DNA of 6,506 nucleotides from Sedimenticola sp. (GCA_030619405.1 JAUXBK010000153.1:1-6506); one strand, 5' to 3'. Positions 1 through 5,903 are shown, counted from the first letter of the stretch. Translations and numbers: made by a program. Notes: generated from the letters alone by a model not told the origin.

Positions 1-116
1 CCGTATAGCGATATTTGCTCCCTTGGAAATCACAATAAGGATTCCACTCGGTCGCAAATTCGCTCTACGAATCAATATCTTGCACTCTGTAAGCACGATC
101 ACTTGCAGGATCTAGG
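1..116 (-). repeat. Palindromic MITE-like repeat, copy 1 (cut by window start)
   Basis: This stretch matches the last 116 bases of the complete copy at 5669-5830 with only two substitutions (positions 14 and 84). The first 46 bases lie outside the window. It ends in the terminal inverted repeat CACTTGCAGGATCTAGG (100-116), followed by TGACA. The minus strand is given because that is the strand on which the hairpin pairs best. No coding potential is apparent. Because the window begins inside a repeat, its edge may be a contig boundary. The left flank, and so any target duplication, cannot be seen. Confidence 0.9.
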
Positions 117-126
117 TGACAAACCC

Positions 127-135
127 TGCTACAAT
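127..135 (+). promoter_or_regulatory. Possible extended -10 promoter for the oad operon
   Basis: TGCTACAAT (127-135) resembles an extended -10 element (TGn followed by a TATAAT-like hexamer with one mismatch). It lies just downstream of repeat copy 1 and about 80 bases before oadG. No good -35 sits at 16-18 bp. The nearest candidate, TTGCAG (103-108), lies inside the repeat end at a 21-bp spacing, which is too long for a classical promoter. The assignment rests on the extended -10 and on position. Confidence 0.35.
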
Positions 136-216
136 CCATAAATAAAACTGCTGTTGTCAGAATGCTGCTTAATCTATTATTTATCGCATAGCGGCGATAG
201 TGGGGGAAAAGACCAG

Positions 217-459
217 ATGCCTTTGACAGACCTTCTGATGGAAGGCGTGAATCTGCTGCTGCTGGGTATGGGCAGCGTCTTTGTGTTTCTTGCAACCCTG
301 GTACTGGCGATGAACGGCATGTCCCACCTGGCACGTCGAATCGAGCCGGAACAACTGCCCCTGCAACTCCGACCGGCAGCTGCGCCGACTGCCCGTTCTG
401 ACCTGGACGATGAGATCATCGTCGTGATCTCGGCGGCGGTCCGCCATTATCGGTCCTGA
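217..459 (+). CDS. oadG: Oxaloacetate decarboxylase gamma subunit (OadG)
   Basis: An 80-residue membrane anchor of the sodium-pumping oxaloacetate decarboxylase. In this family the gamma subunit holds the alpha and beta subunits together and binds zinc through its C-terminal part. A hydrophobic segment at about residues 9-31 is the single membrane helix. A basic stretch (HLARR, about 37-41) and a proline/alanine-rich linker follow. The acidic DLDDE (62-66) leads into the typical C-terminal IIVVISAAVRHYR, with D62 and H77 as likely metal ligands. The ATG at 217 is chosen because the purine-rich GGGGGA at 202-207 is a suitable ribosome site and the protein then has family length. An in-frame TTG at 154 would add 21 uncharacteristic residues. 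It is the first gene of an oadGAB operon, with 75 bp to oadA. Confidence 0.9.
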   Translation: MPLTDLLMEGVNLLLLGMGSVFVFLATLVLAMNGMSHLARRIEPEQLPLQLRPAAAPTARSDLDDEIIVVISAAVRHYRS

Positions 460-534
460 AACCACCCCAGCCGGGGCGCAGGTGATTAGCTTTCTACGCG
501 CCTTCAACCATTATCCTGTAAAGATTAGAGACTT

Positions 535-2328
535 ATGAAGGATACAAAACCCCTGGGTATTACCGATGTCGTCCTGCGCGATGCCCATCAGTCCCTGTTT
601 GCAACCCGACTGAGAATCGAGGATATGCTGCCTATCGCCCCTAAGCTGGATCAGGTGGGCTTCTGGTCCCTGGAGACCTGGGGTGGCGCAACCTTCGATG
701 CCTGTATCCGGTTCCTGGGGGAGGATCCATGGGAGCGGCTGCGCCAGTTGAAGGCGGCGATGCCCAACACCCCGCAGCAGATGCTGTTCCGGGGCCAGAA
801 TATCCTGGGCTACCGGCACTACGGAGACGATGTGGTCGAGGCCTTCGTGGAGCGGGCCGCGACTAATGGTATGGACGTGTTTCGTATCTTTGATGCCATG
901 AATGACCTGCGTAACCTGGAGACGGCGGTGCAGGCGACCCTGGCAGTAGACAGGCACGCCCAGGGCACCATGTCCTACACCGTCAGCCCGGTGCACGACA
1001 TGGGCTATTGGCTCGATATGGCGAAGCGTCTGGAGGATATGGGGTGCCACTCCATCTGTATCAAGGATATGGCGGGACTGCTGACACCCTATGTTGCCTT
1101 CGAGATGGTGAGCCGGCTGAAAGAGATCGTCTCTCTGCCCATTGCTCTGCACTCCCATGCTACCACGGGAATGAGCGTGTCGACCCTTACCAAGGTGGCC
1201 GAAGCGGGTATCGACATGGTGGACACCGCCATCTCCTCCATGAGCATGACCTACAGCCACTCAGCGACCGAGTCGATGGTGGCGATCCTGCAGGGAACCG
1301 AACGGGATACCGGGCTGGATCTGGAGTTGCTGGAGGAGATAGCGGCCTATTTTCGCCAAGTGCGGAGCAAGTACGCGAAGTTCGAGGGTTCACTCAAAGG
1401 GATAGACTCAAGGATTCTGGTGGCGCAGGTGCCGGGCGGCATGCTCACCAACATGGAGAATCAACTCAAGGAGCAGGGCGCCACGGATAAACTCGACCAG
1501 GTGCTGGAGGAGATCCCCAGGGTGAGAAAGGATCTGGGGTACATACCGCTGGTGACGCCCACTTCCCAGATCGTGGGCAGCCAGGCGGTACTCAACGTGC
1601 TGGCCGGGGAACGCTACAAAAGCCTGACCAAGGAGACCTCCGGCATTCTGAAGGGTGAGTACGGGGCCACTCCGGCACCGGTCAACCAGGAGCTCCAGGC
1701 ACGGGTACTGGGTGCCGGGGGGAAAGCCATCACCTGCAGACCTGCGGACCTGATTCCCCGGGAGCTGGAGAATTTGACCAAGGAGTTCAACGGGCTGGCG
1801 CGGGAACATGGGATCCAGGTGGCACAGGATGCGACAGAGGATGTGCTGATCTACGCCCTGTTTCCCCAGGTTGGGCTCAAGTTCCTGCAGAACCGCAACG
1901 ATCCTGAGGCCTTCGAACCGGCCCCGGGCCATGAGCCCGAACCGGCGGCTGACCCTGTCACCTCCACTGCCAAGGCTCCGGTGGGGCAAGCGGAAACCTA
2001 CACTGTCACTGTCAACGGCAGACCCTACGATGTCCAGGTGGCCCCGGGTGGTGAGATACAGCAGGTGTCGGCTGCTGCTGGCACTGCGGTCCCCTCCCCT
2101 GGGGTGTCAGCGAACACAAGAGCAGTGCCGGCGCCACTGGCAGGGACCATATTCAAGATAAACGTCGCTGAAGGGGCGAAGGTGTCTGCCGGTGACGTGG
2201 TGATGATCATGGAGGCGATGAAGATGGAGACTGAGGTCCGTGCGCCCCAGGCTGGTGTGGTCCAGTCCGTGACCGTGAAGGAGGGGGATGCGGTGCAGGT
2301 GGGGGATCCCCTGCTGTTGCTGGCCTGA
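535..2328 (+). CDS. oadA: Oxaloacetate decarboxylase alpha subunit, biotin carboxyltransferase
   Basis: The soluble alpha subunit (597 aa) moves the carboxyl group from oxaloacetate to its own biotin, giving pyruvate. The carboxybiotin is then decarboxylated by OadB. The N-terminal carboxyltransferase TIM barrel (about 5-270) carries the RDAHQS motif with metal ligand D16, the conserved active-site lysine K177 (ICIKDMAG) and the HSH motif with metal ligands H206 and H208. The conserved carboxylase C-terminal domain covers about 290-455. A Pro/Ala/Glu-rich flexible linker (about 460-485) precedes the biotinyl domain (about 528-597). EAMKM carries the biotin-accepting K563, 34 residues from the C-terminus as expected. 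BirA, not in the window, should biotinylate it. Pyruvate carboxylase subunit B is a related alternative, but the flanking oadG and oadB settle the role. The ribosome site is weak (AAGATTAGAG upstream of the ATG), so coupling to oadG is possible. Confidence 0.96.
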   Translation: MKDTKPLGITDVVLRDAHQSLFATRLRIEDMLPIAPKLDQVGFWSLETWGGATFDACIRFLGEDPWERLRQLKAAMPNTPQQMLFRGQNILGYRHYGDDVVEAFVERAATNGMDVFRIFDAMNDLRNLETAVQATLAVDRHAQGTMSYTVSPVHDMGYWLDMAKRLEDMGCHSICIKDMAGLLTPYVAFEMVSRLKEIVSLPIALHSHATTGMSVSTLTKVAEAGIDMVDTAISSMSMTYSHSATESMVAILQGTERDTGLDLELLEEIAAYFRQVRSKYAKFEGSLKGIDSRILVAQVPGGMLTNMENQLKEQGATDKLDQVLEEIPRVRKDLGYIPLVTPTSQIVGSQAVLNVLAGERYKSLTKETSGILKGEYGATPAPVNQELQARVLGAGGKAITCRPADLIPRELENLTKEFNGLAREHGIQVAQDATEDVLIYALFPQVGLKFLQNRNDPEAFEPAPGHEPEPAADPVTSTAKAPVGQAETYTVTVNGRPYDVQVAPGGEIQQVSAAAGTAVPSPGVSANTRAVPAPLAGTIFKINVAEGAKVSAGDVVMIMEAMKMETEVRAPQAGVVQSVTVKEGDAVQVGDPLLLLA

Positions 2329-2332
2329 GCCG

Positions 2333-3469
2333 ATGGAAAGCGCACAAGCTCTCTGGCAATCGACGGGGATCGCCAACATGACCTCAGGTCAGCTGTTCAT
2401 GATGCTGATCGGTGGTCTGCTGATCTATCTGGCCATCGCCCGGAAATTTGAACCATTGCTGCTGCTGCCCATCGGATTCGGTGCTATCTTGAGTAATATT
2501 CCGGTTGCCGGTATCGCCGGCCCGGATGGGCTGCTGGGGTACGTCTATCACGTTGGCATCGAGACCGGTGTCTTCCCCCTGCTCATTTTCATGGGAGTGG
2601 GGGCATTGACCGATTTCAGTGCCCTGATCGCCAGGCCGACTACCCTGTTCCTGGGGGCGGCAGCCCAGTTCGGCATCTTTTCCACCCTGCTGGGCGCCCT
2701 GGCGCTAAATCTGGTACCGGGGTTCGATTTTACCCTGGCGGATGCCTCTGCCATCGCCATTATCGGCGGGGCGGACGGGCCGACGGCCATCTTTCTAGCA
2801 TCCCGGCTGTCACCGGACCTGCTGGGGGCCATCGCTGTTGCCGCCTACTCGTATATGGCGCTGGTGCCGATCATCCAGCCCCCGATCATGAAGGCATTGA
2901 CCACCGAGACAGAGCGCAGGGTGGTGATGTCCCAGTTGCGGCCGGTCAGTCGTCTGGAGAAGATCTTTTTCCCGTTTACGGTTCTAATTCTCTGTATTCT
3001 GTTTCTGCCATCGGCGGCACCGCTGATCGGTATGCTAATGTTCGGTAACCTGCTGCGGGAGGCAGGGGTGGTGGAACGTCTGAGCAAGGCGGCTCAGAAC
3101 GAGATAATCAATATCGTCACCATCTTTCTCGGACTGGCGGTAGGTTCCAAGCTCTCAGCCGATCGTTTCCTGACCCTGGAGACGCTGGGGATCCTGGCAC
3201 TGGGCGCCATCGCCTTCTGTATCGGTACTGCCGCCGGGGTATTGATGGGCAAAGGGATGAACCGACTCACCGGTGGCAAGGTCAATCCGTTGATCGGCGC
3301 CGCGGGCGTCTCAGCGGTACCGATGGCAGCGCGGGTGGTCAACAAGGTCGGGCTCGAAGCGGATCAGCACAATTTTTTACTGATGCACGCCATGGGGCCG
3401 AACGTCGCCGGCGTCATCGGTTCCGCCGTGGCCGCCGGAATGCTGCTGGCGGTGGTAGGTGGCCCATAA
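2333..3469 (+). CDS. oadB: Oxaloacetate decarboxylase beta subunit, Na+ pump
   Basis: A polytopic inner-membrane protein (378 aa) that decarboxylates carboxybiotin on OadA and uses the energy to export Na+. The residues described as important in the Klebsiella enzyme (D203, Y229, N373, G377, S382, R389) all appear here at a constant offset of 55: D148 in GGADGPTAIF, Y174 in AAYSYM, N318, G322, S327 and R334. The protein is therefore complete and probably active, lacking only an N-terminal extension. The start at 2333 lies four bases after the oadA stop, so translation is probably coupled; its own ribosome site is poor. The residues it adds (ALWQSTGIAN) look family-typical. A second ATG at 2378 has a better site (GGGGAT, 2365-2370) and would give 363 aa. 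An upstream in-frame ATG at 2288 lies inside oadA and is unlikely. Confidence 0.95.
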   Translation: MESAQALWQSTGIANMTSGQLFMMLIGGLLIYLAIARKFEPLLLLPIGFGAILSNIPVAGIAGPDGLLGYVYHVGIETGVFPLLIFMGVGALTDFSALIARPTTLFLGAAAQFGIFSTLLGALALNLVPGFDFTLADASAIAIIGGADGPTAIFLASRLSPDLLGAIAVAAYSYMALVPIIQPPIMKALTTETERRVVMSQLRPVSRLEKIFFPFTVLILCILFLPSAAPLIGMLMFGNLLREAGVVERLSKAAQNEIINIVTIFLGLAVGSKLSADRFLTLETLGILALGAIAFCIGTAAGVLMGKGMNRLTGGKVNPLIGAAGVSAVPMAARVVNKVGLEADQHNFLLMHAMGPNVAGVIGSAVAAGMLLAVVGGP

Positions 3470-3510
3470 CACCTTCCTTCCGCATAACCTCGTGAAACCG
3501 CGATAATTTT

Positions 3511-3539
3511 TTGACGTTTTTTCTTCCCCGTAATATCAT
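3511..3539 (+). promoter_or_regulatory. Strong sigma-70 promoter for yceD
   Basis: TTGACG (3511-3516) and TATCAT (3534-3539) are separated by exactly 17 bp, a near-consensus housekeeping promoter in an AT-rich pocket between oadB and yceD. Transcription should start at about 3546-3548, only 1-3 bases before the yceD ATG. The flanking T-runs (3507-3512, 3517-3522) have no GC-rich stem before them, so this is a promoter rather than an oadB terminator. Confidence 0.7.
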
Positions 3540-3548
3540 TGCGCGCTT

Positions 3549-4076
3549 ATGTCGTCGCACTTACCCGATTTCGTCGACCCGTGGCGCCTTGCCGAGCGTG
3601 GGAAAGGTTTCTCCGGTCAGATCGAGCTGGCCCGTCTGCCGCGCCTTGCCGAAGCGCTGGCGAGTCCCGCCGGACACGCTGATTTCGATCTGCAATTCGG
3701 TTGGGACGGGGAAAAAAGGATCCACATCACCGGAACCGTGCGTGCGCGCCTGGCACTGAAGTGCCAGCGCTGCCTGGAGCAGATGAACCAGGCGGTGGAT
3801 GTCGCTGTCAATCTAGTCGTCATCGAGGTTCAGGAACAGGCAGCACTTCTTTCCGAAGATGTCGATCCGGTATTGGCAGAGGAGGGGCAGATCAGTTTAA
3901 TGGATCTGATCGAAGACGAGCTGCTGCTCTCGATACCTCAGGTGCCGCGCCATGCGCCGGAACTTTGCAGGGTCGATCCCGCTGACCTGGAGTCGGTGAA
4001 CGAACTGGAAGATACGATGGCTGATCCCACTCCTTTCGCGGTGCTGGAAGGTTTGAAATCGAAACGACAGAATTGA
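3549..4076 (+). CDS. yceD: YceD/DUF177 family 23S rRNA accumulation protein
   Basis: A 175-aa cytoplasmic protein of the DUF177 family. Members are linked to accumulation of 23S rRNA, and the gene is almost always next to rpmF (ribosomal protein L32). Family marks are visible: DPWRLA near the N-terminus, the C-x2-C pair C72/C75 in LKCQRC, the acidic helix DLIEDELLLSIP (119-130), a further Cys at 140, and the C-terminal PFAVLEGLK (162-170). The ATG at 3549 is supported because the protein then begins like E. coli YceD. No Shine-Dalgarno precedes it, and the promoter at 3511-3539 predicts an almost leaderless mRNA. The expected rpmF is absent downstream; repeat copy 2 begins 13 bases after the stop. 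The function is inferred from the family. Confidence 0.9.
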   Translation: MSSHLPDFVDPWRLAERGKGFSGQIELARLPRLAEALASPAGHADFDLQFGWDGEKRIHITGTVRARLALKCQRCLEQMNQAVDVAVNLVVIEVQEQAALLSEDVDPVLAEEGQISLMDLIEDELLLSIPQVPRHAPELCRVDPADLESVNELEDTMADPTPFAVLEGLKSKRQN

Positions 4077-4089
4077 GTTTATTTTATTA

Positions 4090-4245
4090 CCTAGATCCTG
4101 TAAGTGATCGTGCTTACAGGGTGCAAGATTCGTAGAGCGAATTTGCGACCGAGTGGAATCCTTATTGTGATTTCCAAGGGAGCAAATATCGCTATACGGA
4201 TCAAGAGCTTGTACTATGTGAGTGTGAGCACTTGCAGGATCTAGG
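4090..4245 (+). repeat. Palindromic MITE-like repeat, copy 2 (inverted, internal 6-bp deletion)
   Basis: The 156-bp inverted copy matches the reverse complement of 5669-5830 with five substitutions (positions 4101, 4120, 4122, 4186, 4213) and one 6-base deletion next to 4128. The terminal inverted repeats are CCTAGATCCTGTAAGTG (4090-4106, one change) and CACTTGCAGGATCTAGG (4229-4245). The flanking pentamers differ, TATTA on the left (4085-4089) and TCCAA on the right (4246-4250), so there is no target duplication. Read along +, transcription from yceD towards ftsY would make the strand that folds into the long hairpin. The deletion removes six of seven bulged bases from a small internal stem-loop (4122-4147). 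Confidence 0.93.
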
Positions 4246-4351
4246 TCCAAGGTCACGACATCCCCTGGTATCACAGATGGTCTGCCATCCGTTACCGCTT
4301 TAGAGACAAGAGAAAAGGCCGTGGGTTCCACGGCATCCCGGGATCTACACT
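4246..4351 (+). other. Structured leader between repeat copy 2 and ftsY
   Basis: This 106-bp gap holds no gene I recognise. It contains several inverted repeats. GGTA/TACC (4267-4270, 4293-4296) encloses GATGG/CCATC (4276-4280, 4285-4289). A perfect 7-bp stem with a 3-base loop lies at 4318-4334 (GCCGTGG/CCACGGC). The palindrome ATCCCGGGAT at 4335-4344 contains the only plausible ftsY ribosome site (GGGA, 4340-4343). No convincing promoter was found. Whether the structures matter for ftsY translation is inference. Confidence 0.4.
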
Positions 4352-5356
4352 ATGTTTGGATTTGGAAAACGCAATAAACGGGAACCGCAGGAGACGCCGC
4401 AGGCAGTCTCACCCCCCGCCGAGGAAGAGATGCAGAAGCAAGGGCTCTTCTCCCGCCTCAAGAGCAAACTGGCCCGCACCCGCAGCAACCTGACCGACGG
4501 GCTCGCCAACCTGATACTGGGCCGCAAGAGCATAGACGACGAGCTGCTGGAAGAGCTGGAGACCCTGCTGCTGCTGGCGGATGTCGGTGTGAATGCCACC
4601 AGTCGCATCATCGACGACCTCACCGGGCGGGTTAAAAGAAAAGAACTCTCCGACCCCCAGGCGCTGACCCGGGTACTGAAGGAGCAGCTGCTGGAGATAC
4701 TCGAACAGTGCGACCAGCCGGTGATTCAAGCGGCCAAAGGGCGGCCGCAGGTAATCCTGATGGTGGGCATCAATGGTGCCGGCAAGACCACCACTATCGG
4801 CAAGCTGGCCAAGATGCTGCAGCAGGAGGAGCAGAGTGTGATGCTGGCTGCCGGCGACACCTTTCGCGCCGCCGCAGTGGAGCAGTTGCAGACCTGGGGT
4901 GAACGCAACACCATCCCGGTCATCGCCCAGCACAGCGGCGCCGACTCCGCCTCGGTGATCTACGACGCCCTGGAAGCGGCCACGGCACGGCATGTGGATG
5001 TGCTGATCGCCGACACCGCCGGCCGTCTGCACACCAAGGGTAACCTGATGGAGGAGCTGACCAAAATCGCCCGGGTGATGAAGAAGATCGACCCGGACGC
5101 GCCCCACGAGGTGATGCTGGTGATGGATGCCACCACCGGTCAGAACGCCCTCAACCAGGCAGAGCAGTTCAACCGGTCCGTGGGCCTCACCGGTATCACC
5201 CTGACCAAACTGGACGGCACCGCCAAAGGCGGCATCGTGTTCGCCATCACCGACAGGCTCAGAATACCGATCCGCTTCATCGGTGTCGGAGAGGCGATCG
5301 ACGACCTGCGCCACTTCGATGCCAGGGAGTTCGTAGACGCCCTGTTCGAAAAATAG
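4352..5356 (+). CDS. ftsY: Signal recognition particle receptor FtsY
   Basis: The SRP-GTPase (334 aa) at the inner membrane receives ribosome-nascent chain complexes from Ffh and hands them to the Sec or YidC translocon. A short charged N-terminal region (about 1-30) replaces the long acidic A domain of the 497-aa E. coli protein. The amphipathic GLFSRLKSKLARTR segment (31-44) is the usual membrane-targeting start of the N domain. The G domain has GINGAGKTTT (G1, 139-148), DTFRAAA (169-175), DTAGR (G3, 221-225), TKLD (G4, 285-288) and the closing GVGE (311-314). All key GTPase residues are intact. A GGGA eight bases before the ATG supports the start. In many gammaproteobacteria ftsE and ftsX follow directly; here a DUF2892 gene follows instead. 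Confidence 0.96.
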   Translation: MFGFGKRNKREPQETPQAVSPPAEEEMQKQGLFSRLKSKLARTRSNLTDGLANLILGRKSIDDELLEELETLLLLADVGVNATSRIIDDLTGRVKRKELSDPQALTRVLKEQLLEILEQCDQPVIQAAKGRPQVILMVGINGAGKTTTIGKLAKMLQQEEQSVMLAAGDTFRAAAVEQLQTWGERNTIPVIAQHSGADSASVIYDALEAATARHVDVLIADTAGRLHTKGNLMEELTKIARVMKKIDPDAPHEVMLVMDATTGQNALNQAEQFNRSVGLTGITLTKLDGTAKGGIVFAITDRLRIPIRFIGVGEAIDDLRHFDAREFVDALFEK

Positions 5357-5390
5357 GCGTCAAGGGAGAAGTCAGGGTATGCTGAATACA

Positions 5391-5417
5391 CTCCCCTCTC
5401 ACGAGGTATGGGGGGAG
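5391..5417 (+). other. Weak stem-loop between ftsY and the DUF2892 gene
   Basis: CTCCCC (5391-5396) can pair with GGGGAG (5412-5417) around a 15-base loop. An alternative small stem inside it is CCTC/GAGG. No T-run follows, so it is not a convincing intrinsic terminator. It may only slow or protect the ftsY transcript. Confidence 0.25.
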
Positions 5418-5450
5418 GGTTGGAGTCGATACTTTACATGAGGGGGGCTC

Positions 5451-5666
5451 ATGAACCTGTTCAAGAACAACGTAGGTAAAATCGACCGGATCATCCGCAT
5501 CGTCCTGGGCGTGCTGCTGATCGGCAATGTCTTCTATGCCCTGCAGACACCTGTCGGATGGGTCGGGGTCATCCTGCTGATAACCGGAATCGCCGGCATC
5601 TGCCCGCTCTATTCGCTGCTGGGCATGAGCACCAAGAGCACCGGGGAGAAACTGGGCCTGAAGTAA
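5451..5666 (+). CDS. DUF2892 (YgaP-like) small inner-membrane protein
   Basis: A 71-residue protein of the DUF2892 type, the membrane module also found at the C-terminus of rhodanese YgaP. The N-terminal MNLFKNNVGKIDRIIRIVLG is typical of the family. Two hydrophobic helices (about 14-30 and 36-52) follow, separated by a short turn, with ICPLYSLLG (about 49-57) carrying the conserved Cys-Pro. The role of stand-alone members is not established. A purine run AGGGGGG (5441-5447) lies just before the ATG. Another ATG at 5438 is out of frame. The TAA stop (5664-5666) overlaps the target duplication of repeat copy 3, which begins three bases later. Confidence 0.85.
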   Translation: MNLFKNNVGKIDRIIRIVLGVLLIGNVFYALQTPVGWVGVILLITGIAGICPLYSLLGMSTKSTGEKLGLK

Positions 5667-5668
5667 TA
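5664..5668. repeat. Left target-site duplication of repeat copy 3 (TAATA)
   Basis: TAATA directly precedes the repeat and recurs directly after it (5831-5835). The copy contains the stop codon of the upstream gene. If the element actually starts one base earlier (ACCTAG), the duplication would instead be the 3-bp AAT. Confidence 0.75.
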
Positions 5669-5830
5669 CCTAGATCCTGCAAGTGCTCACACTCACATAG
5701 CACAAGCTCTTGATCCGTATAGCGATACTTGCTCCCTTGGAAATCACAATAAGGATTCCACTCGGTCGCAAATTCGCTCTACGAATCAATATCTTGCGCT
5801 CTGTAAGCACGATCACTTGCAGGATCTAGG
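5669..5830 (-). repeat. Palindromic MITE-like repeat, copy 3 (complete, 162 bp)
   Basis: This is the reference copy. The perfect 17-bp terminal inverted repeats are CCTAGATCCTGCAAGTG (5669-5685) and CACTTGCAGGATCTAGG (5814-5830). The two arms pair over at least 57 positions (46 Watson-Crick), with further stems towards an 8-base tip loop. Length, terminal repeats, target duplication, lack of coding capacity and intergenic placement fit a miniature inverted-repeat transposable element, comparable in style to ERIC or Correia repeats. The ends do not resemble either as I recall them. The minus strand is assigned because only that strand turns the arm mismatches into G.U and G.A pairs. Confidence 0.93.
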
Positions 5831-5835
5831 TAATA
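5831..5835. repeat. Right target-site duplication of repeat copy 3 (TAATA)
   Basis: The mate of 5664-5668. Removing the element and one copy restores AAG TAA TAA, a tandem stop codon, as the probable ancestral end of the DUF2892 gene. Confidence 0.75.
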
Positions 5836-5903
5836 ACCGGCGCCGGCTGGCGGATCTTGAAATAGACGACCTTTGCAAAACAACAGAAAAATGGATTGAT
5901 AAC

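Noticed and set aside
154..216. TTG-initiated N-terminal extension of oadG
   Set aside because: The 21 extra residues are not like other gamma subunits, and a good ribosome site precedes the ATG at 217.
511..1260. 249-codon open frame on the minus strand
   Set aside because: It lies opposite oadA, whose catalytic motifs are intact on the + strand. Its translation is histidine- and glycine-rich with no recognisable domain, as expected for a shadow frame in GC-rich DNA.
3501..3526. Intrinsic terminator after oadB suggested by two T-runs
   Set aside because: No GC-rich inverted repeat precedes the T-runs. They form the AT-rich setting of the yceD promoter.
4409..5314. 301-codon open frame on the minus strand
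   Set aside because: It lies fully opposite ftsY with all GTPase motifs intact. The minus-strand product has low-complexity glutamine/leucine runs and no family features.
1..5830. CRISPR array
   Set aside because: The three repeats are about 160 bp, in mixed orientation and kilobases apart with genes between, so there is no spacer structure.
5669..5830. tRNA, riboswitch or known ERIC/Correia element
   Set aside because: There is no tRNA cloverleaf or CCA end, and no known aptamer core was recognised. The terminal repeats and the 5-bp duplication differ from what I recall for ERIC and Correia, which duplicate TA. A database search would be decisive.
5817..5903. TTG-initiated extension of the GlsB-like protein into the repeat
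   Set aside because: The frame is open only by chance into the repeat end. The family domain begins at the ATG at 5904.
5857..5903. Sigma-70 promoter for the GlsB-like gene (TTGAAA at 5857-5862)
   Set aside because: No acceptable -10 lies 16-18 bp downstream.
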